The notes: generated by a model not told the origin, from the letters alone. A DNA stretch of 37,262 bases from Planctomycetota bacterium (GCA_027625095.1 JAQBXN010000087.1:1-37262), one strand, 5' to 3'. Positions 1 through 9,487 are shown, counted from the stretch's first letter. Translations and numbers: made by a program.

Positions 1-119
1 GTATCGCAGCCGTAAGGCCGCAACCAAAGGGAAGAGAAGTGCTTCCAACGAATTCAAGGAAACAACAAATGGGGAAGCCAAAATCTTTCAAAGAAAACAA
101 GAAACTCAACTGTAACCAT

Positions 120-190
120 GTAATACGTAATGCGTCATTGCGGAGTAGAGGGCTGTCGGTCATTGCAGCAATTACGTATTACGCATTACG
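120..190. repeat. Intergenic inverted and tandem repeat
   Basis: Bases 120-131 (gtaatacgtaat) are the exact reverse complement of 171-182, with a 39-nt spacer. Bases 171-190 also consist of three near-identical copies of a 7-nt unit of the form attacgN. The element lies just downstream of the minus-strand cyclase gene, whose stop is at 193-195. It could act as a transcript-end hairpin or be a REP-like intergenic repeat. I see no gene in bases 1-192. Bases 16-28 match, in inverted orientation, 13 nt at 33200-33212. Confidence 0.5.
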
Positions 191-192
191 AG

Positions 193-1671
193 TCACTTCT
201 TCCCCAACAGCTCGAAGATCCGTGTTTCCTCGGACCTCCCCTTTACTTTGACTGTACCCAAGTCTCGAGTTTCATAATCGAGCCTGGCCTTCGCCAGAGT
301 GGCTTCGCTGACGATGATTCTGGCTTCATATTCTTTGGTCAGGGTTTCGAGCCTTGAAGCCAGGTTCACTCCGTCGCCGATCACGGTGTAGTTCAGCCGA
401 TCCGGGGATCCCATATTGCCAGCGACGACCATATCGGTGTGAACCCCAATCCCGATTTCGATTAGGGGCCAGTCGGCGGTCTGGAGAAGTTCATTGAGTC
501 CGGCGAGTTCATTGCTCATTTCGATGGCAGCGCACAGAGCCCGGTCCACGTCATCTTCATGGCAGATTGGGGCCCCCCACAGCGCCATGATGGCGTCGCC
601 GATAAACTTGTCCACGATGCCACCGTTGTGCTCGATCACCTGGCCCATGTGGGTGAGATAGATATTCAGAAAACTCAGAATGTCGGTTGAAGATCGTGAC
701 TCGCTCAGCGTGGTAAAGCCTCGAATGTCAGAGAAAAGAATTGTGACTTCCCGTTCCTCTCCGCCTAGCAAGATTTCCTTCTGTTGCAGCAGCTTTTCGG
801 CGATGGCTGGGTCGACCACTTTGCCGAGCAGGTCGCGGATGCGGTCGCGTTCTTCAAGCCCGCCGACCATTCGATTGAAGGCAGTTGCCAATTCGTCAAT
901 CTCGTCGCCTTCGCCTTCAGGGCGGACGAGGTCTATCCGGTAGGAAAGCTCATTCTGGCCGACCATCTGAACGCCGCGGGTTAACCGCTGGATGCCGCTG
1001 ACGATGGGGCGAGAGAGGAGGACAAAACAGAACGCTCCAATTAACAGCGAGACCCCAGCAGTGCCGAAGATGGTGGCCCTCACTTTCGCGAGGTCTGCTA
1101 GGAAAAATTTGACTTCTCGATCACAAGAGAGAATGCCTATGACGCTGCCGTTTTCGTCTTTGATGGGGGCCAGGCCGGAAATCCATGTACCTTCCTCGTC
1201 CGAATAGAGCGGCGTTGCATGAGGCTTGCCGGATTCATAAACCTTCAGCACATGCGAGGTGGCCTTTATGGTGTTGCCGGCGTAATGCCGACCATCCTTT
1301 TCATCGGTCATGACTACAAATCCCATCATGCCCGTCTCGGCAAAATCGAAGGTCTTCCGAAGTGTATACATTGGTTTTTCGAGCTGATTGACCTCCACAG
1401 TTTTCCTGAGCTGGTCACGGATTCTCTCGAAGGAATCCAGACCGCCGAGTGTGCCGTCCTCTTCAACGTAAATGTTTTCGTGGACATCCGGATCAATACC
1501 GAGCGCTGCGGTTGCCGCGATTCCGATGAGCTCTTTGCCGATTCGCTCTTCGAGTTTGACCTTCTGGTGCGAATAGAGTTCCCACGCGATGATCCCGGAG
1601 CTGAGGGCGATCATGGTGATGCCGATCAGCGGTACTTTGAAGGAGATTCGATTCCAGTTTGAACGGGCCAC
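193..1671 (-). CDS. Membrane-bound HAMP/class III adenylate-guanylate cyclase
   Basis: The 492-residue protein is a likely receptor-type nucleotide cyclase making cAMP or cGMP in the cytoplasm. A first membrane segment spans about residues 11-32. An extracytoplasmic sensor region follows to about 196, then a second membrane segment (about 197-218) and a HAMP linker (about 217-275). The C-terminal catalytic domain shows the metal-binding Asp motifs FSDIRGFT (about 311) and GDAIMALWG (about 358), and then GSPDRLNYTVIGDGVNLASR. These motifs are typical of active bacterial class III cyclases. The chosen start is GTG at 1671; no strong ribosome binding site is seen, so a start a few codons either way is possible. 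The gene is codirectional with the cytochrome and barrel genes upstream, so a shared transcript is possible. The sensed ligand and the choice of ATP or GTP cannot be read from the sequence. Confidence 0.9.
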   Translation of the reverse strand: MARSNWNRISFKVPLIGITMIALSSGIIAWELYSHQKVKLEERIGKELIGIAATAALGIDPDVHENIYVEEDGTLGGLDSFERIRDQLRKTVEVNQLEKPMYTLRKTFDFAETGMMGFVVMTDEKDGRHYAGNTIKATSHVLKVYESGKPHATPLYSDEEGTWISGLAPIKDENGSVIGILSCDREVKFFLADLAKVRATIFGTAGVSLLIGAFCFVLLSRPIVSGIQRLTRGVQMVGQNELSYRIDLVRPEGEGDEIDELATAFNRMVGGLEERDRIRDLLGKVVDPAIAEKLLQQKEILLGGEEREVTILFSDIRGFTTLSESRSSTDILSFLNIYLTHMGQVIEHNGGIVDKFIGDAIMALWGAPICHEDDVDRALCAAIEMSNELAGLNELLQTADWPLIEIGIGVHTDMVVAGNMGSPDRLNYTVIGDGVNLASRLETLTKEYEARIIVSEATLAKARLDYETRDLGTVKVKGRSEETRIFELLGKK

Positions 1672-1710
1672 GGGTTAAGTGTGGGAGTATGGGTGGATGG
1701 GTGGATGGGC

Positions 1711-1730
1711 GGCTGTCCCCAGCGACAGCC
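1711..1730. other. Small hairpin between cytochrome and cyclase genes
   Basis: GGCTGTC (1711-1717) and GACAGCC (1724-1730) form a perfect 7-bp stem with a 6-nt loop. No T-run follows on the minus strand, so it does not look like an intrinsic terminator. It may be an mRNA structure in the 88-nt gap between the cytochrome stop and the cyclase start. A short tandem repeat of gggtggat lies beside it (about 1691-1709). Confidence 0.4.
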
Positions 1731-1759
1731 CGATCTTAACTGGAAGGATGTTTGTCATC

Positions 1760-2182
1760 TTATTGCACCGATTCCAGTGCTTCCCGGGGCAGGCGGTAGC
1801 GGGCGATGAGATAGGCCGCCAGGCTCTTCAGGTCTTCGGATTCGAGATCCAGGGTTGGGCCGCTGCTGTCGCCAATGTGTTGGATTCTGTCCGAGAGGTC
1901 TTTGGCGTTTTTCTGGAGCGAGGAGCGAGTGAACGAGTTTTGTCCGCCGGAATCGTGGCATGTCATGCATGACTTGCCGCTCTGGCGGAAAAGTCCGGTG
2001 TCGTTGAAAAGAACCTTGCCCCGGTCGATACGTCCTTTGGGGATGATCGATGAAATTCGGCCGGGCGCATTGGGCGGGCGCGACGTGCCCGAGCAGAATA
2101 ATGCCTCAGAAGCGATGAACGCCAGCAGAACCAGCCCAGCTATACGGGCTCTAAAATTTGTAACCGATGCTGATTCCCACAT
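1760..2182 (-). CDS. Small exported c-type cytochrome
   Basis: This 140-residue protein carries one CMTCH heme-attachment motif (Cys72, Cys75, His76 counted from the ATG at 2182). A hydrophobic N-terminal segment (AGLVLLAFIASEALFC) is a probable signal peptide or lipoprotein-like anchor, so the protein likely acts in the periplasm. The region after the heme motif contains no Met, so the usual Met sixth ligand is missing. His in the IQHIGD segment, or another residue, would have to serve, or the heme is five-coordinate. The ATG at 2182 is inside the end of the upstream barrel gene (32-bp overlap), which suggests translational coupling. A longer reading frame back to 2233 exists but would put the signal segment too far inside. 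It could be an electron carrier or a heme sensor part linked to the cyclase. Confidence 0.75.
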   Translation of the reverse strand: MWESASVTNFRARIAGLVLLAFIASEALFCSGTSRPPNAPGRISSIIPKGRIDRGKVLFNDTGLFRQSGKSCMTCHDSGGQNSFTRSSLQKNAKDLSDRIQHIGDSSGPTLDLESEDLKSLAAYLIARYRLPREALESVQ

Positions 2183-3060
2183 GTTCGTCTTCGGAAGAGT
2201 TGCCGGTCTGGAGGGTTTGATCTGCAAACACACTGAGATCCATGGAATCGGTGAGCTGAATATTCAGTCCCAATCCGAGCACAAAATAATCCTGTTCAAC
2301 AATTGGCAGAGGGAACCTGCCATCCCGGGCTGTCCGCTGCACGAAAGCAGGCCCGAAGATGCCAATGCCCCCGAGTTGCTCGACATGGTCCGCGATGAGG
2401 CGGAGCGAGACTCGCTTGGTCACATTCAGGCCAAGCTCGTAGTAGCCGAACCATTCATCGTCGGTTTCATCATCACGCCATCGATATCCGCCTTCTATAT
2501 TGAAATAGGCCACCCGCCCCAGGACTTCGAAGAAACGCCCCGCCATGAGCCGGAATTCGACATCGACTTGATTGTCGCCCAGGGTTGAAAAACGATCTGT
2601 CGGGTAGTTCGAGAGTGGCACCTTCAGGCCAATCCCGCCGGCCAGTGTTATCGGGCAGATGCCTTCCTGCAGGAACTGGTATTTCAGGCTGAACCGGCCG
2701 TCACCGAACCCGTCATAATTCCCCGCCGGCGCAACTTGGGAGTTTTCAAGACTCGAAGTCGCGTACGGGATAGTGACGTTCAGATTCCAGTAGTCAGTGA
2801 TTCCGTAGTCGAATGAGACAGAGTTCTCCCAGATCTGGACGTCGCCAACATTTAGCCGGCTTCCGTCAAAATAGCCGGCTTCCGTCAAAAAGTTTCACCT
2901 CATCGAAATGAGTGTAGATGGAATTGAAGCTGAGATAGACCTCGCCCTGGTTGAGTGTCCAGGGGCCTGCGTATACCGAAGTGACGAAAAAGACGCCCAG
3001 CGTTATGGCAGCAATAGCGGTCATGTTGTCAGTTCTCGCTAATTTGGTTTCTGCCCGCAT
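2151..3060 (-). pseudogene. Outer-membrane beta-barrel-like protein, frameshifted by a 19-bp duplication
   Basis: The N-terminal piece (3060 to about 2866) has a clear signal peptide (MTAIAAITLGVFFVTSVYA, then GPW) and a mature start of LNQGEVYLSFNSIYTH. It ends at a stop just after FDGSRLF. The remaining frame continues from about 2888 to 2151 as FDGSRLNVGDVQIWENS and a series of alternating polar/hydrophobic strands ending in GISIGYKF, with the terminal aromatic typical of outer-membrane barrels. The frames are separated by an exact 19-bp tandem duplication (2853-2890). Removing one copy restores one continuous frame of about 296 residues with no other change. The family resembles transporter-like or 'alpha-amylase/meta-pathway' barrels, but I cannot name it. 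It is either a recent pseudogene, a slippage-switched gene or an assembly artefact. Confidence 0.75.
2853..2890. repeat. Perfect 19-bp tandem duplication
   Basis: Bases 2853-2871 and 2872-2890 are identical 19-mers (tagccggcttccgtcaaaa). Since 19 is not a multiple of three, the second copy shifts the reading frame of the barrel gene. Deleting one copy joins VKLFDGSRL directly to NVGDVQ. Confidence 0.95.
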
Positions 3061-3240
3061 AAGCGTGAATTTAGGTGCCAGAGCGAAAGATTACAGGTCG
3101 GAACTGGTGCAGGAGGGGAGAGGGAGGAATGGTGAATCCTGAGTCCTGAATCGACAGATCGCGCCATACGGGGCAGAGGGGAGGGGAGCGGTGGAGTATT
3201 TGATAGAAGGGACGCGGAGATGGTGAGGTGATGGGGGAGG

Positions 3241-6200
3241 TCACTTCACTGCCGCCCGCTCATCTTCAGCACGGAAGCCGAGGTTGCCGTAGCGGTGGTA
3301 ATTGTGGCTGATGGACTGTTCTTGCACATACCACATGAGCTCGATACGGCCTTGTGGAAGGACGTCGGCATCTGCGATGAAGATGCCCGCCTTCGCCGCG
3401 GCTTCCCTGACTACCCTGGGTACGCGTTGGCGGCCGCCGTATCGAATCCGGTCCGAAAGTCCAAGCCCTATTGCCTGCGCGAGCGATTCATCGGACTCTG
3501 ATTTGTGGATGATCCTGGTCTCCCAGGATTGGAGCTTCACCTCTATGAAATCGAGGATTCTGGCCAGTCGTTCATCCGATTGAACTTCCGCCGGATCGCA
3601 GCTCAGAACTATTTGTGCGCCAATGACACGGGCGGCAGAGATCCGGCCGAACAGGTCGAACATGGAATCATCCGGATGCACGCGAATTCGAATCGTGGGC
3701 AAGGCCAGATAGCGGCGGATGTTGTCCTGTCCGATAAGACGAAAGTCATCATGTTCGAGGGCAATTTCCTGCCTGTAGTGGATGTCGTAACTGGCGATTG
3801 CTGCTAGCGTGCGTTTGAGTTCCTGAGGTGGAAACTCATTTGGTGTTCGGACAAGCGCATGCAGTTCCCAGTGCAGACGATGGAGGTCCGGATTCTCGAT
3901 GATGTTGCTCATCTGTTCGTCATGGAAGGGAGACCCTGACTCCTTGAAGGAGGCGAACTGTGTGACGTAGTTCGGCCCGCCCGCTTTGATGCCGGGGCCG
4001 AACGCGGACTTGCCCATCCCGCCGAAAGGTTGCCGATGAACGACGGCTCCCGTGGTAGGGCGATTGATGTAGAGGTTGCCGGCACGAACTTTTGATGTCC
4101 AGATGTTTTTCTCACGGTCGTCCAGACTTTCAAGCCCTGAGGTGAGCCCATATCCGGTCTGGTTTACGAACTCGATGGCTTCTTCAAGGGTTTCCGCGCG
4201 CATCACGCCAAGCAGGGGGCCGAAGAATTCGGTCATGTGCGTGTAGCTGCCGGGCTTTACATTCCATTTGATACCGGGCGACCAGAGTTGAGGATTGTCT
4301 CTTTGTGGTTCCGGCAGCAGTGCCCAGGTCTCCCCGCGCTCGAGTTCCTTTAATCCTTTTTCAAGATCGCCTGAAGGTGGGCGAATGAGCGGGCCGATCT
4401 TCGTGTGCAGCTCAAAGGCTGAGCCGACGGCCATGCTGGAAGCGGCATCGATCAGGGCCTCTCGAAATTCAGGATCGTCGTAAACCTCCCCTTCGAGTAT
4501 CAGCAGAGAAGTTGCTGAACATTTCTGGCCACTGTGTGAGAAGGCGGAATGAAGAACGTTTTTGATGGCGAGGTCGCGATCTGCCAAGGCAGTGACGATG
4601 GTCGCGTTCTTTCCCCCTGTTTCGGCCAGCAGGTTCATTGAAGGCGACCGGTGCAGCATTGCCCTCGCGGTGTCCGTCCCCCCCGTGAGGATGACGGTAT
4701 CGACATCCGGATGTGATACGAGTTCGGGGGCGACTTTGCTGCCGGAGCAGGGCAGAAACTGTAGCGCCTCTCTGGGCACGCCGGCATCCCAAAGACACTT
4801 GCAGATATCGTAGGCAATGAGCGTGGTCTCGGATGCCGGTTTGAGGAGGACGTTGTTACCCGCTGCCAGAGCTGCCGCAATGCCGCCGCACGGTATGGCG
4901 ATTGGAAAATTCCACGGCGTAACCACGGCAACCACGCCTCCAGGCTGCATGTCGAGGTCGATAATTTCATGAAGTTCCTGTGCGCAGGCCGAGTAGTATT
5001 CGAAGAAATCGATGGCCTCGGATACCTCGGGGTCTGACTCCGCAAGGATCTTGCCGCCTTCCAATATTGCGGAAGCCATGAGATGTCCGCGAGCCTTTCG
5101 CAGTTCATTTGCAGCGTTTCGAAGAATCTTTCCCCTGGATTCCGCATCCAGACTGCACCAGCCATGCTTATCCTGCTTTGCACAATCGACCGCTCTGTGA
5201 ATCTGTTCCACAGACGCCTGGGAGCAGATCGCTACCACTTGATGCGGGCGTGACGGGTCGAAGCTTTCTCTTGCTCTGGTGCTGCTTGTGAAAAACTCTT
5301 CGCCGGTGATGACCACCGGAATTTCAGCAGTCGTAGATGCGCGGGCCTTTGCTTTCGCGACGATCTCTTCGGCCCAGACGGAATTCTCCGGCAACGAGAA
5401 ATCCGTGTCTGACTCGTTTACAAAATGCTCGCTGGGCTCAGGTGTTTGAGGACTCTCTCTGCGTCGATTTTGAGTACGCCTTGGTTCCTCGGACAGTCCG
5501 TCTTTCTCCCTGAACGAATCGGTGAAATCTTTCTCGAGTCGATGCCACTCGTCGCTGTCGACACCGATCCTGAATGCATGGCGAAGGAAGTTGTCCTGCC
5601 CTGTATTTTCGTCCAGCCTGCGAACCAGATATCCGATGGCGTGGATGAAATTCTCCTTGCGGCACGCGGGCGTGTAGAGAAGGACGTTCCGACTGAGTTC
5701 GAACAGGGCGCGGCGTTGATGGTTGGCCATGCCTTCGAGCATTTCGAATTGAACTTTGTTGCTGGCATTCAACTCTTCCGCCAGGATCAGCCCGTAAGAA
5801 AGATCGAACAGATTGTGTGAAGCAATACCCAGACATACGGCGTTGATGTTTTCAGGCTTCATGCCTTCCTGGAGCATGCGCTTGTAGTTGGCGTCTGTCT
5901 GGGCCTTCCGCTTGAAAGGCGCTTGAGGCCAGCCCATGACCGAGGCCTCGAACCGTTCCATCTCGAGATTGGCGCCCTTTACAATTCGAATGGTCACGGG
6001 TGATCCACCGGCAGCGACCCTTTGACGAGCCCAGGCATTGATCCTCTTCTGGGTTGCGAAGGAATCGGGGATATAAGCCTGGAGAGCGATGCCCGCATTT
6101 ATATTTTTCTGACCGGGCCGATCGAGGGTCTGCATGAAGACCTCGGCGGTCAGGCTCATGTCGCGGTATTCCTCCATATCGAGGTAAACAAATTTCGGCA

Positions 6201-6942
6201 CTTCTGTGCCGTCTTCTCGGACAAATCTTTCGCGGGCTGCCGCTCGGTATAAGAGTTCCATCCGCTGGCAGAGCACATCAATCGTGTGTTTGCGCGCCAT
6301 CGGGTTGATCTGGGAGTAGATAGTCGAGATTTTGACGGAAATAACTTCGGTCTCCTGAATCTGAAGCGTCTGCAGGTAATTCTGCAGTCTCCTGCGTGCC
6401 TCTTTTTCGCCGAGCAGGGCCTCGCCGAGAAGGTTCAGATTCATCCGCAATCCGGCCTTTCGCCGAGCACGGAGGTGCCGGCGAAGAATCTCTTCTTCCG
6501 CAGGCAGAATGACGTTGGCGGTTTCGTGCTGCATCTTGTCCTTCACGAGCGTAGCAGCGACGCTTGGCAGGTAGCTTCCGAAGGTCTGCAGCCCTTTGAG
6601 AAGTGCGTGATCGATGGGGCTGAAGAATCCCGGGATGCCCTGCACGTCCAGAATGTGTATGAGCTGCTCGATGGCGCGGTCCGGGTTGTGTGCGCGAAAC
6701 GCCTGGTCGGTGATCTGAGTCAGCGTGGCCTTGTCGTGTGGATGGTGAATCATCCGATCCAGCTCTTCCTGCTGCTGGGCCTCGTGAGGGGTCTGCAAAT
6801 GCGAAGCACGTTCCTGGAGGATACGCGCCAGGTGCAGTGCTTTCTGAACAGTCAATGAATGCTTGGACCTTGAGTCCGGCTCGAAGCCCGCAAGTGCGGT
6901 GGGAAGATTGGTGGTGAGTAGATTGGCTGAGGTGTCGGGCAT
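3241..6942 (-). CDS. putA: Bifunctional proline dehydrogenase / L-glutamate-gamma-semialdehyde dehydrogenase
   Basis: The 1233-residue enzyme oxidises proline to pyrroline-5-carboxylate with FAD and then to glutamate with NAD. The N-terminal half is the PRODH barrel, with VKGANLEMERFEAS and the substrate-binding motif RRLDENTGQDNF (about residue 445). The C-terminal half is an aldehyde dehydrogenase with TPWNFP (about 679), the general-base Glu in LAETGGKN (about 773) and the catalytic Cys in GQKCSAT (about 808). About 200 residues beyond the ALDH core form an extra C-terminal domain, as in longer PutA types. No N-terminal ribbon-helix-helix DNA-binding domain is seen, so it is probably not an autorepressor. 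I chose the ATG at 6942 (MPDTSANLL). An upstream in-frame ATG at 7086 would overlap the glgB promoter region and adds non-conserved residues. It is divergent from glgB. Confidence 0.92.
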   Translation of the reverse strand: MPDTSANLLTTNLPTALAGFEPDSRSKHSLTVQKALHLARILQERASHLQTPHEAQQQEELDRMIHHPHDKATLTQITDQAFRAHNPDRAIEQLIHILDVQGIPGFFSPIDHALLKGLQTFGSYLPSVAATLVKDKMQHETANVILPAEEEILRRHLRARRKAGLRMNLNLLGEALLGEKEARRRLQNYLQTLQIQETEVISVKISTIYSQINPMARKHTIDVLCQRMELLYRAAARERFVREDGTEVPKFVYLDMEEYRDMSLTAEVFMQTLDRPGQKNINAGIALQAYIPDSFATQKRINAWARQRVAAGGSPVTIRIVKGANLEMERFEASVMGWPQAPFKRKAQTDANYKRMLQEGMKPENINAVCLGIASHNLFDLSYGLILAEELNASNKVQFEMLEGMANHQRRALFELSRNVLLYTPACRKENFIHAIGYLVRRLDENTGQDNFLRHAFRIGVDSDEWHRLEKDFTDSFREKDGLSEEPRRTQNRRRESPQTPEPSEHFVNESDTDFSLPENSVWAEEIVAKAKARASTTAEIPVVITGEEFFTSSTRARESFDPSRPHQVVAICSQASVEQIHRAVDCAKQDKHGWCSLDAESRGKILRNAANELRKARGHLMASAILEGGKILAESDPEVSEAIDFFEYYSACAQELHEIIDLDMQPGGVVAVVTPWNFPIAIPCGGIAAALAAGNNVLLKPASETTLIAYDICKCLWDAGVPREALQFLPCSGSKVAPELVSHPDVDTVILTGGTDTARAMLHRSPSMNLLAETGGKNATIVTALADRDLAIKNVLHSAFSHSGQKCSATSLLILEGEVYDDPEFREALIDAASSMAVGSAFELHTKIGPLIRPPSGDLEKGLKELERGETWALLPEPQRDNPQLWSPGIKWNVKPGSYTHMTEFFGPLLGVMRAETLEEAIEFVNQTGYGLTSGLESLDDREKNIWTSKVRAGNLYINRPTTGAVVHRQPFGGMGKSAFGPGIKAGGPNYVTQFASFKESGSPFHDEQMSNIIENPDLHRLHWELHALVRTPNEFPPQELKRTLAAIASYDIHYRQEIALEHDDFRLIGQDNIRRYLALPTIRIRVHPDDSMFDLFGRISAARVIGAQIVLSCDPAEVQSDERLARILDFIEVKLQSWETRIIHKSESDESLAQAIGLGLSDRIRYGGRQRVPRVVREAAAKAGIFIADADVLPQGRIELMWYVQEQSISHNYHRYGNLGFRAEDERAAVK

Positions 6943-7093
6943 GGCGCATCCAGTTGAGTCATCTGAATTGTCCTCCACTGTTATACGCAGATCCAGTGCG
7001 AACTGCGGAATGAGAAGTGAATATATCTTTTTCGGGACTAACCGAATAGAATCAGAGGTACCAGTAACTGAATCATCCGTCCGCAAGAAATTT

Positions 7094-9025
7094 ATGAGCT
7101 CAATTCCTGCCGAAAATCTGCATTACTTCAACGAAGGCACCCATCAGCAGTGCTATCGCGATTTTGGAGCGCAGCTCTGTCAAAGTGAGAGTGGGATGAA
7201 GGGTGTTCGCTTCGCGGTCTGGGCGCCCAACGCCAACAGCGTTTCCGTCATTGGTGAATTCAATAAGTGGAACCCCACGTCCCACGTGATGCGTTTTCGG
7301 GCCGAGAGCGGAGTCTGGGAAGCGTTTGTTCCCGGCCTGGGCTGCGGGGAGCTTTATAAATTCCATATCGACACTCCCAACAAGGGCGTCATCGTCAAGA
7401 GCGATCCTTTCGCTTTTCAGACTGAGATGCGGCCGAATACTGCATCCATCGTCTGCGATCTCGATGGATACATCTGGAATGATTCGGATTGGCTGGACAG
7501 CCGCGCCCGGCAGTTGCCCCACCAGGGGCCGCTATCGATTTATGAGGTGCATCTGGGTTCCTGGCGGAGGGTGTACGAGGAAGGAGGGCGCCCACTCAAT
7601 TATCGCGAACTTGCCGATCAACTCGTCGGCCACGTCAAGTATCTCGGTTTTACGCACATCGAGTTGATGCCAGTGGCTGAGCATCCGCTTGACCAGTCCT
7701 GGGGATATCAGATCACGGGGTATTTTTCCGTGACAAGCCGGTTCGGAAAGCTACAAAACTTCAAGTATTTCGTGGATTGCTGCCATCGGGAAGGCATCGG
7801 CGTGATCCTGGACTGGGTCCCCGCCCACTTTCCGACCGATGGACACGGCCTCTCCGTTTTTGATGGGTCGTGTCTCTACGAACACGTAGACCCGCGGCAG
7901 GGGTATCACCCGGACTGGAGCACAAGCGTTTTTAATTACGACCGCAATGAGGTGCGCAGTTTCCTGATATCGAATGCACACTTCTGGTTCGATGTCTTTC
8001 ATATCGATGGCCTGAGGGTCGATGCGGTAGCCAGTATGCTTTACCTGAATTACTCCCGAAAAGACGGCGACTGGATTCCAAATGAATACGGCGGAATGGA
8101 AAATATCGGAGCGATCGAGCTCTTGCGAGACGTGAACTCGTCCGTGTCTGCCCGGCATCCAGGTGCGTTCATGGTGGCCGAAGAATCCACCGCGTGGCCG
8201 ATGGTCTCGCATCCCGCAGACAAGGGCGGGCTCGGCTTTCATTTCAAGTGGAACATGGGCTGGATGCACGATTCGCTCGACTTTCTGGCCACCGATCCCA
8301 TCTATCGAAAACACCACCTGGACAAGGTGACCTTCAGCCTTCTCTACGCTTTCTCAGAAAATTACGTGCTGCCGCTCTCGCACGACGAGGTCGTCCACGG
8401 GAAGCGGAGTCTGCTGGGGCGTATGCCCGGCGAGCATAAAGATCGGTTTTCAAATTTGCGTATTCTGTTGGCCTTCATGTATGGGCATCCGGGCAAGAAA
8501 TTACTCTTCATGGGCGGTGAATTCGGCCAATACAACGAGTGGAATTCGGATGCCGCGCTCGATTGGTATCTGCTGGATTACGAGACCCACCAGGGCGTTC
8601 AGAAGCTGGTGCACGACCTCAACCGTATTTACAAGACCGAACCGGCGCTTTACGAGATGGATTCCGAGGCTCAAGGATTCGAATGGATCGATTTTTCAGA
8701 CCCTGATACCCAGCTCGTATCCTTCATTCGACGCGGTTCGAAAGCGGATGACTTCCTTATCTTCATATTTAATCTCACCCCCGTCCCCCGCGGCCCTTAC
8801 CGGATAGGCGTGCCGAGAGGGGGGTTTTATCAGGAGTTGCTCAACACTGATTCCTCTCATTACGATGGCACCGGGATGGGCAACCTCGGTGGCATCGAGG
8901 CGGATGCGGTGCCCTTCCATCTGCGTGATTACTCTATTGAAATGACGATACCCCCGCTGTGCGGGTTGGTTTTCAAGCCTGAACCAGTTTCGAGACTGAA
9001 GAAGAGGGCTGTCGTTTCATCATAA
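7094..9025 (+). CDS. glgB: 1,4-alpha-glucan branching enzyme
   Basis: The 643-residue GH13 enzyme introduces alpha-1,6 branches into glycogen. An N-terminal CBM48-like module (GVRFAVWAPNANSVSVIGEF) precedes the barrel. The catalytic nucleophile Asp lies in GLRVDAVASMLY (about residue 307), the acid/base Glu in MVAEESTAWP (about 362) and the transition-state Asp in LPLSHDEVVHG (about 429). The length matches GlgB forms lacking the extra N1 domain. The ATG at 7094 (MSSIPAENLHYF) is preferred over upstream in-frame starts, whose translation is unconserved and runs antisense into putA. The shared 151-bp gap with putA must hold both promoters. No other glycogen gene is present in the window. Confidence 0.93.
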   Translation: MSSIPAENLHYFNEGTHQQCYRDFGAQLCQSESGMKGVRFAVWAPNANSVSVIGEFNKWNPTSHVMRFRAESGVWEAFVPGLGCGELYKFHIDTPNKGVIVKSDPFAFQTEMRPNTASIVCDLDGYIWNDSDWLDSRARQLPHQGPLSIYEVHLGSWRRVYEEGGRPLNYRELADQLVGHVKYLGFTHIELMPVAEHPLDQSWGYQITGYFSVTSRFGKLQNFKYFVDCCHREGIGVILDWVPAHFPTDGHGLSVFDGSCLYEHVDPRQGYHPDWSTSVFNYDRNEVRSFLISNAHFWFDVFHIDGLRVDAVASMLYLNYSRKDGDWIPNEYGGMENIGAIELLRDVNSSVSARHPGAFMVAEESTAWPMVSHPADKGGLGFHFKWNMGWMHDSLDFLATDPIYRKHHLDKVTFSLLYAFSENYVLPLSHDEVVHGKRSLLGRMPGEHKDRFSNLRILLAFMYGHPGKKLLFMGGEFGQYNEWNSDAALDWYLLDYETHQGVQKLVHDLNRIYKTEPALYEMDSEAQGFEWIDFSDPDTQLVSFIRRGSKADDFLIFIFNLTPVPRGPYRIGVPRGGFYQELLNTDSSHYDGTGMGNLGGIEADAVPFHLRDYSIEMTIPPLCGLVFKPEPVSRLKKRAVVSS

Positions 9026-9097
9026 GGGCATGAACAATGGAAGTAGAAGGAAAGCTGGACGAAGCCCGGGCCGCTGTGACTTGGTTTTAGACCCCGC

Positions 9098-9103
9098 TAC
9101 AAT
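9098..9103 (+). promoter_or_regulatory. Possible -10 box upstream of the MNT/HEPN pair
   Basis: TACAAT lies about 46 nt upstream of the nucleotidyltransferase ATG. No good -35 hexamer is present at the proper distance, so this is only a weak candidate promoter. Confidence 0.25.
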
Positions 9104-9148
9104 AACATGCTCTACTGAGAACAGGTATCAAGTAGATTGGCATTACTC

Positions 9149-9487
9149 ATGAGCGACACACTCACATTCCCTCCGGTCACCGAAGAACTGCTCCAGGAAG
9201 CGGTGAGGCGGATTCTCTCTGCTGGCAGCCCTGAAAAGATCGTTCTTTTCGGATCGCACGCCCGCGGAGATGCTCATCCCGAAAGCGATCTGGACATCCT
9301 GATCATTGAGCATTCTGACCTCCCCCGTTATCGCAGGAGTCCCCCTTACTACCTTGTACTGGCCGGACTCTTTCCTGCGAAGGACATTGTGGTTTACACT
9401 CCGGAAGAGGTTGAACGGTGGGCCAGCGTGCCGAACGCTTTCGTGACGGATTCACTCCGAGAGGGGAAAGTCCTCTATGCCAAATGA
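9149..9487 (+). CDS. MNT-type minimal nucleotidyltransferase, likely antitoxin
   Basis: The 112-residue protein has the polymerase-beta-fold signature GSHARGDAHPESDLDILI, with Gly35-Ser36 and the metal-binding Asp47 and Asp49. A third acidic position is likely in AKDIVVYTPEE. Such minimal nucleotidyltransferases usually pair with a HEPN protein; in characterised pairs the MNT partner neutralises HEPN by adenylylation. The downstream gene overlaps by 11 bp and encodes that partner. An in-frame TTG at 9137 is possible, but the ATG at 9149 is the simpler start. Confidence 0.85.
   Translation: MSDTLTFPPVTEELLQEAVRRILSAGSPEKIVLFGSHARGDAHPESDLDILIIEHSDLPRYRRSPPYYLVLAGLFPAKDIVVYTPEEVERWASVPNAFVTDSLREGKVLYAK

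Noticed and set aside
120..190. CRISPR-like repeat
   Set aside because: The units are short (7-12 nt), form one inverted repeat and have no regular spacers or cas genes nearby.
1875..2588. 237-residue plus-strand frame antisense to the cytochrome and barrel genes
   Set aside because: The opposite strand carries the heme motif and barrel pattern; this frame has no recognisable domain.
6278..6949. Long Arg/His/Ser-rich frame on the minus strand within putA
   Set aside because: It is an out-of-frame shadow of putA with biased composition and no conserved motif.
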